Source: Lentisphaeria bacterium UBA7640
GTDB lineage: Bacteria; Verrucomicrobiota; Lentisphaeria; Victivallales; Victivallaceae
Assembly: GCA_002483765.1 (NCBI GenBank)
Contig: DLIO01000133.1
Coordinates: forward strand, 1 to 8,277
Reading direction: 5' to 3'
DNA length: 8,277 nt
The notes beneath the pieces were generated by a model. It saw nothing but the letters and a program-made list of their open reading frames with translations, was not told the origin of the DNA and made no database searches. The translations under genes were made by a program, and so were the position numbers. Shown here one piece after another: positions 6,858 to 8,277 of the stretch; position 1 is the first letter of the stretch; the number at the start of each line of letters is the position of its first letter.

Positions 6858-7512
6858 ACATATTTTTAAAATTAAACTCCATGAATTAAAAGCAATAGTA
6901 CGCGAAATCCTGGCTTCTGCTTCCGGTTGCCACGATTACGACCACACTGAGCGTGTCCTTAATAATGCACGAAAAATTGCAAAAATGGAAAATTCGCCAG
7001 ATATTCGGATCATTGAATGCGCCGCACTGCTTCATGACATTGGACGTCCTGAGGAAATTACTAGCAAGGGAGCACATTGCCATGCTCAATATGGAGCTAA
7101 AATCGCAGTTGGAATACTTGCCAAACAGGGATTTACCGACGTATTTATTCAAAAAGTATCTGGCTGCATTAGTAAACACCGTTACCGTAGTGATTTACAA
7201 CCTGTCACATTGCCAGAGATGATCATTTACGACGCAGATAAACTGGACTCTTTAGGTGCAATAGGCATCGGTCGAGCCTTTTATTTTGCCGGACGTGAAG
7301 GCGCTGTTTTGCATAACACCAAAGCAGAAGCTTTAGCCTCTGCCGAATATAGCAGTGGCGACAGCGCTTATCGAGAATATCTGGTCAAACTACAACACAT
7401 TGAAGATAAACTCCTCACCATTTCCGGGCGCAAACTAGCTGCAGAACGTGCTACCTTCATGCATCATTTTTTCGAAGAACTTAATCGCGAAGTTCTGTCA
7501 TCTTCGTCATAA
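6817..7512 (+). CDS. HD-superfamily phosphohydrolase (COG1418-like)
   Basis: The 231-residue protein carries the HD metal-binding set: H43 in HDYDHTERV, H73-D74 in LLHDIGR, H87 and H89 in GAHCHAQYGA, H121 in KHRYR, and D139/D141 in YDADKLDSLGAIGIGRA. This pattern fits the soluble single-domain HD hydrolases related to YedJ and B. subtilis YpgQ, the latter reported to hydrolyse nucleoside triphosphates. It has no signal peptide or membrane segment, so it is cytoplasmic. Its start inside LOG, in another frame, points to translational coupling and perhaps a joint role in nucleotide turnover. The C terminus (residues 206-231) is a plain helix ending in four serines. The fold is confident; the substrate is unknown. 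Confidence 0.88.
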   Translation: MNISMTTAGAKMDEHIFKIKLHELKAIVREILASASGCHDYDHTERVLNNARKIAKMENSPDIRIIECAALLHDIGRPEEITSKGAHCHAQYGAKIAVGILAKQGFTDVFIQKVSGCISKHRYRSDLQPVTLPEMIIYDADKLDSLGAIGIGRAFYFAGREGAVLHNTKAEALASAEYSSGDSAYREYLVKLQHIEDKLLTISGRKLAAERATFMHHFFEELNREVLSSSS

Positions 7513-7532
7513 TTTCTGAAAAAATCAGAAAT
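7512..7532 (+). terminator. Weak hairpin after the HD gene
   Basis: ATTTCTGA (7512-7519) and TCAGAAAT (7525-7532) form an 8-bp stem with an AAAAA loop, beginning at the last base of the HD stop codon. No T-run follows, so intrinsic termination is doubtful; it could be an mRNA 3' end protector. Confidence 0.35.
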
Positions 7533-7560
7533 AACCCAAAAACTCTCATATGTCTTGTGA

Positions 7561-7584
7561 ATTCACCAAATAATTCACCGAATA
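7561..7584. repeat. 12-base tandem direct repeat
   Basis: ATTCACCAAATA (7561-7572) is followed directly by ATTCACCGAATA (7573-7584), 11 of 12 identical. The first copy overlaps a perfect 10-base palindrome GTGAATTCAC (7557-7566). Probably a slippage product; function unknown. Confidence 0.75.
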
Positions 7585-7878
7585 ACTCTTTCATTTTGAA
7601 GCATTATTAAAGCAAAATCTTGAAGATAAAATATAGGTGAGGGCGGTAATTACCTAAAGCAGTTATCAATTATAACAAAATCTTTCGATTTGTGAGCTGT
7701 ATGGAAAGAGTGGACCATCCCTGCTCTGTATTTGTGATTTTTAAAATCGAAGAATATTTCTCAACCAAGATTTTGCCGACAAAATAACTTTTAGGTTAAC
7801 GCGTAAAAAAACTGCTGGTAGGATTCTACTCTGTCTATACGTTTCGTGAGTTCTGAATAATTTAAAAACAAAAAAGTC

Positions 7879-7936
7879 GAAACGTTGAAACGTTGAATTA
7901 AAACGCTTCAGCTGATTAGCTGATTGTCTTGTCTGA
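7879..7936. repeat. Cluster of short tandem duplications
   Basis: GAAACGTT occurs twice in tandem (7879-7894), each copy holding the palindrome AACGTT. GCTGATTA/GCTGATTG is doubled at 7911-7926, and TTGTC is doubled at 7925-7934. Three independent micro-duplications within 60 bases suggest a slippage-prone or protein-binding stretch. Confidence 0.6.
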
Positions 7937-8190
7937 TTTCCTTAATTGTCCATCTCGCATCTTCGAATCAACGAGCATTAATCTCTATAACCTTTAATTG
8001 AGAACGTCGCATAATGTTAATTATGTTAATATTGATTTGTAGAGATAAACATCATTAATTATTGTATACTCTTTATAATGAATGAATTGTATTTATTAAT
8101 ATTTGTCCTGTTAACAACCTGACAATCAATTATAGTGTTTCTTCAATTATTCTCTCGTGTTTTTCATAACAGTGACACAAGTGTTTCATG

Positions 8191-8214
8191 GGTCAATTGA
8201 AAAAAGCAAACGCA
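8191..8214. repeat. Right copy of the terminal inverted repeat
   Basis: GGTCAATTGAAAAAA followed by GC and AAACGCA is the inverted counterpart of bases 1-23 (22 of 24 aligned columns). Its last seven bases also form part of the 10-bp stem at 8208-8249. No transposase or integrase is present in the window, so it is not assigned to a known element. Confidence 0.75.
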
Positions 8215-8249
8215 CATTTTTATTTTTTGAGCGATGTGTATGTGCGTTT
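8208..8249. repeat. 10-bp inverted repeat with 22-base loop
   Basis: AAACGCACAT (8208-8217) is exactly complementary to ATGTGCGTTT (8240-8249). The loop is T-rich. It links the right terminal repeat to the direct-repeat units that follow. It could be a hairpin or a dyad protein site. Confidence 0.65.
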
Positions 8250-8276
8250 AGTCTTACAGGTGCATTTAGTTTTACA
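8242..8276 (+). repeat. Direct repeat, 18-base period, running to the window edge
   Basis: GTGCGTTTAGTCTTACA (8242-8258) and GTGCATTTAGTTTTACA (8260-8276) match at 15 of 17 positions with an 18-base offset. The array reaches the window edge and may continue. The first 16 bases of the window look like a third, more diverged copy in the same orientation. With two visible units it is not enough to call iterons or CRISPR. Confidence 0.7.
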
Positions 8277-8277
8277 T

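Larger units (their letters stand above)
7513..8277. other. Long AT-rich non-coding region with short repeats
   Basis: About 765 bases without a supportable gene. Small open frames exist (28 residues at 7701-7787 on +; 37 residues at 7594-7481 on -; 14 residues at 8078-8122 on +), but none has a convincing ribosome site or known sequence. The region holds a 12-base tandem repeat at 7561-7584, a palindrome GGTAATTACC at 7645-7654, a cluster of 8- and 5-base tandem duplications at 7879-7936, a doubled ATGTTAAT at 8014-8030, and -10-like TATACT (8065) and TATAAT (8074) without -35 partners. The right edge is a repeat structure listed separately. No tRNA or known structured RNA was recognised. 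Confidence 0.6.

Noticed and set aside
7481..7594. 37-codon minus-strand frame, MKELFGELFGEF at its start
   Set aside because: No ribosome site upstream, overlaps the HD gene end, and its repeated LFGE comes only from the 12-base tandem repeat.
7701..7787. 28-codon + strand frame starting MERVDHPC
   Set aside because: Only a poor GTGAG upstream, no recognisable sequence, and frames of this length are common by chance in AT-rich DNA.
7960..7995. TTCGAATC motif resembling a tRNA T-loop
   Set aside because: Flanking bases do not form the 5-bp T stem on either strand, and no acceptor or anticodon arm can be drawn.
8078..8122. 14-codon hydrophobic + strand frame (MNELYLLIFVLLTT)
   Set aside because: Resembles a tiny membrane peptide but has no ribosome site and is too short to support.
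8191..8277. CRISPR array at the right edge
   Set aside because: The period is 18 bases with no spacers between units and there is no cas gene in the window.

Overview
This looks like a chromosomal segment from a Gram-negative bacterium of moderate to low GC. The evidence is a signal-peptide-bearing periplasmic protein, an ECF sigma/anti-sigma pair, and a fused LplT-Aas lysophospholipid recycling enzyme. The region 4 helix of the sigma factor (residues 160-175) resembles ECF factors I associate with the Planctomycetes-Verrucomicrobia-Lentisphaerae group. That placement is a low-confidence impression from reading; no search was run.

Layout. The left part (43-2587) is read leftward and the middle and right part (2826-7512) is read rightward, from a divergent intergenic region at 2588-2825. 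Leftward, in transcription order, are a MutT-type Nudix hydrolase (2587-2195), an ECF sigma factor (2126-1563), a membrane-anchored zinc-finger anti-sigma factor (1566-1063), a small charged secreted helical protein (1066-518), and a decayed membrane-protein gene (450-43) with four in-frame stops. The sigma, anti-sigma and secreted-protein genes are joined by two ATGA overlaps, so they are almost certainly one translationally coupled envelope-stress operon. Rightward are a 1130-residue three-domain protein (2826-6218: MFS flippase, PlsC acyltransferase, acyl-ACP synthetase), then a LOG-family nucleotide phosphoribohydrolase (6276-6857), then an HD-domain phosphohydrolase (6817-7512) that overlaps LOG by 41 bases. 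A perfect 18-bp inverted repeat with an alternating CG core lies between the three-domain gene and LOG.

The last ~765 bases (7513-8277) hold no gene I can support. They are AT-rich and contain short tandem duplications, palindromes and, at the extreme right, an 18-base-period direct repeat. The first ~23 bases of the window match this right end in two ways: as the inverted complement of 8191-8214, and as a further diverged copy of the 18-base unit in the same orientation. Both window ends therefore lie in one repeat structure.

How the genes work together. The left operon likely senses envelope stress, with the secreted helical protein as sensor or effector. The central protein repairs deacylated phospholipids, which is also an envelope-maintenance job. 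MutT, LOG and the HD protein all act or may act on nucleotides. No transposase, phage gene, CRISPR array, rRNA or tRNA was recognised. The strongest unexplained observations are the multi-stop gene at 43-450, the CG-rich hairpin in the LOG leader, and the shared repeat at the two ends.
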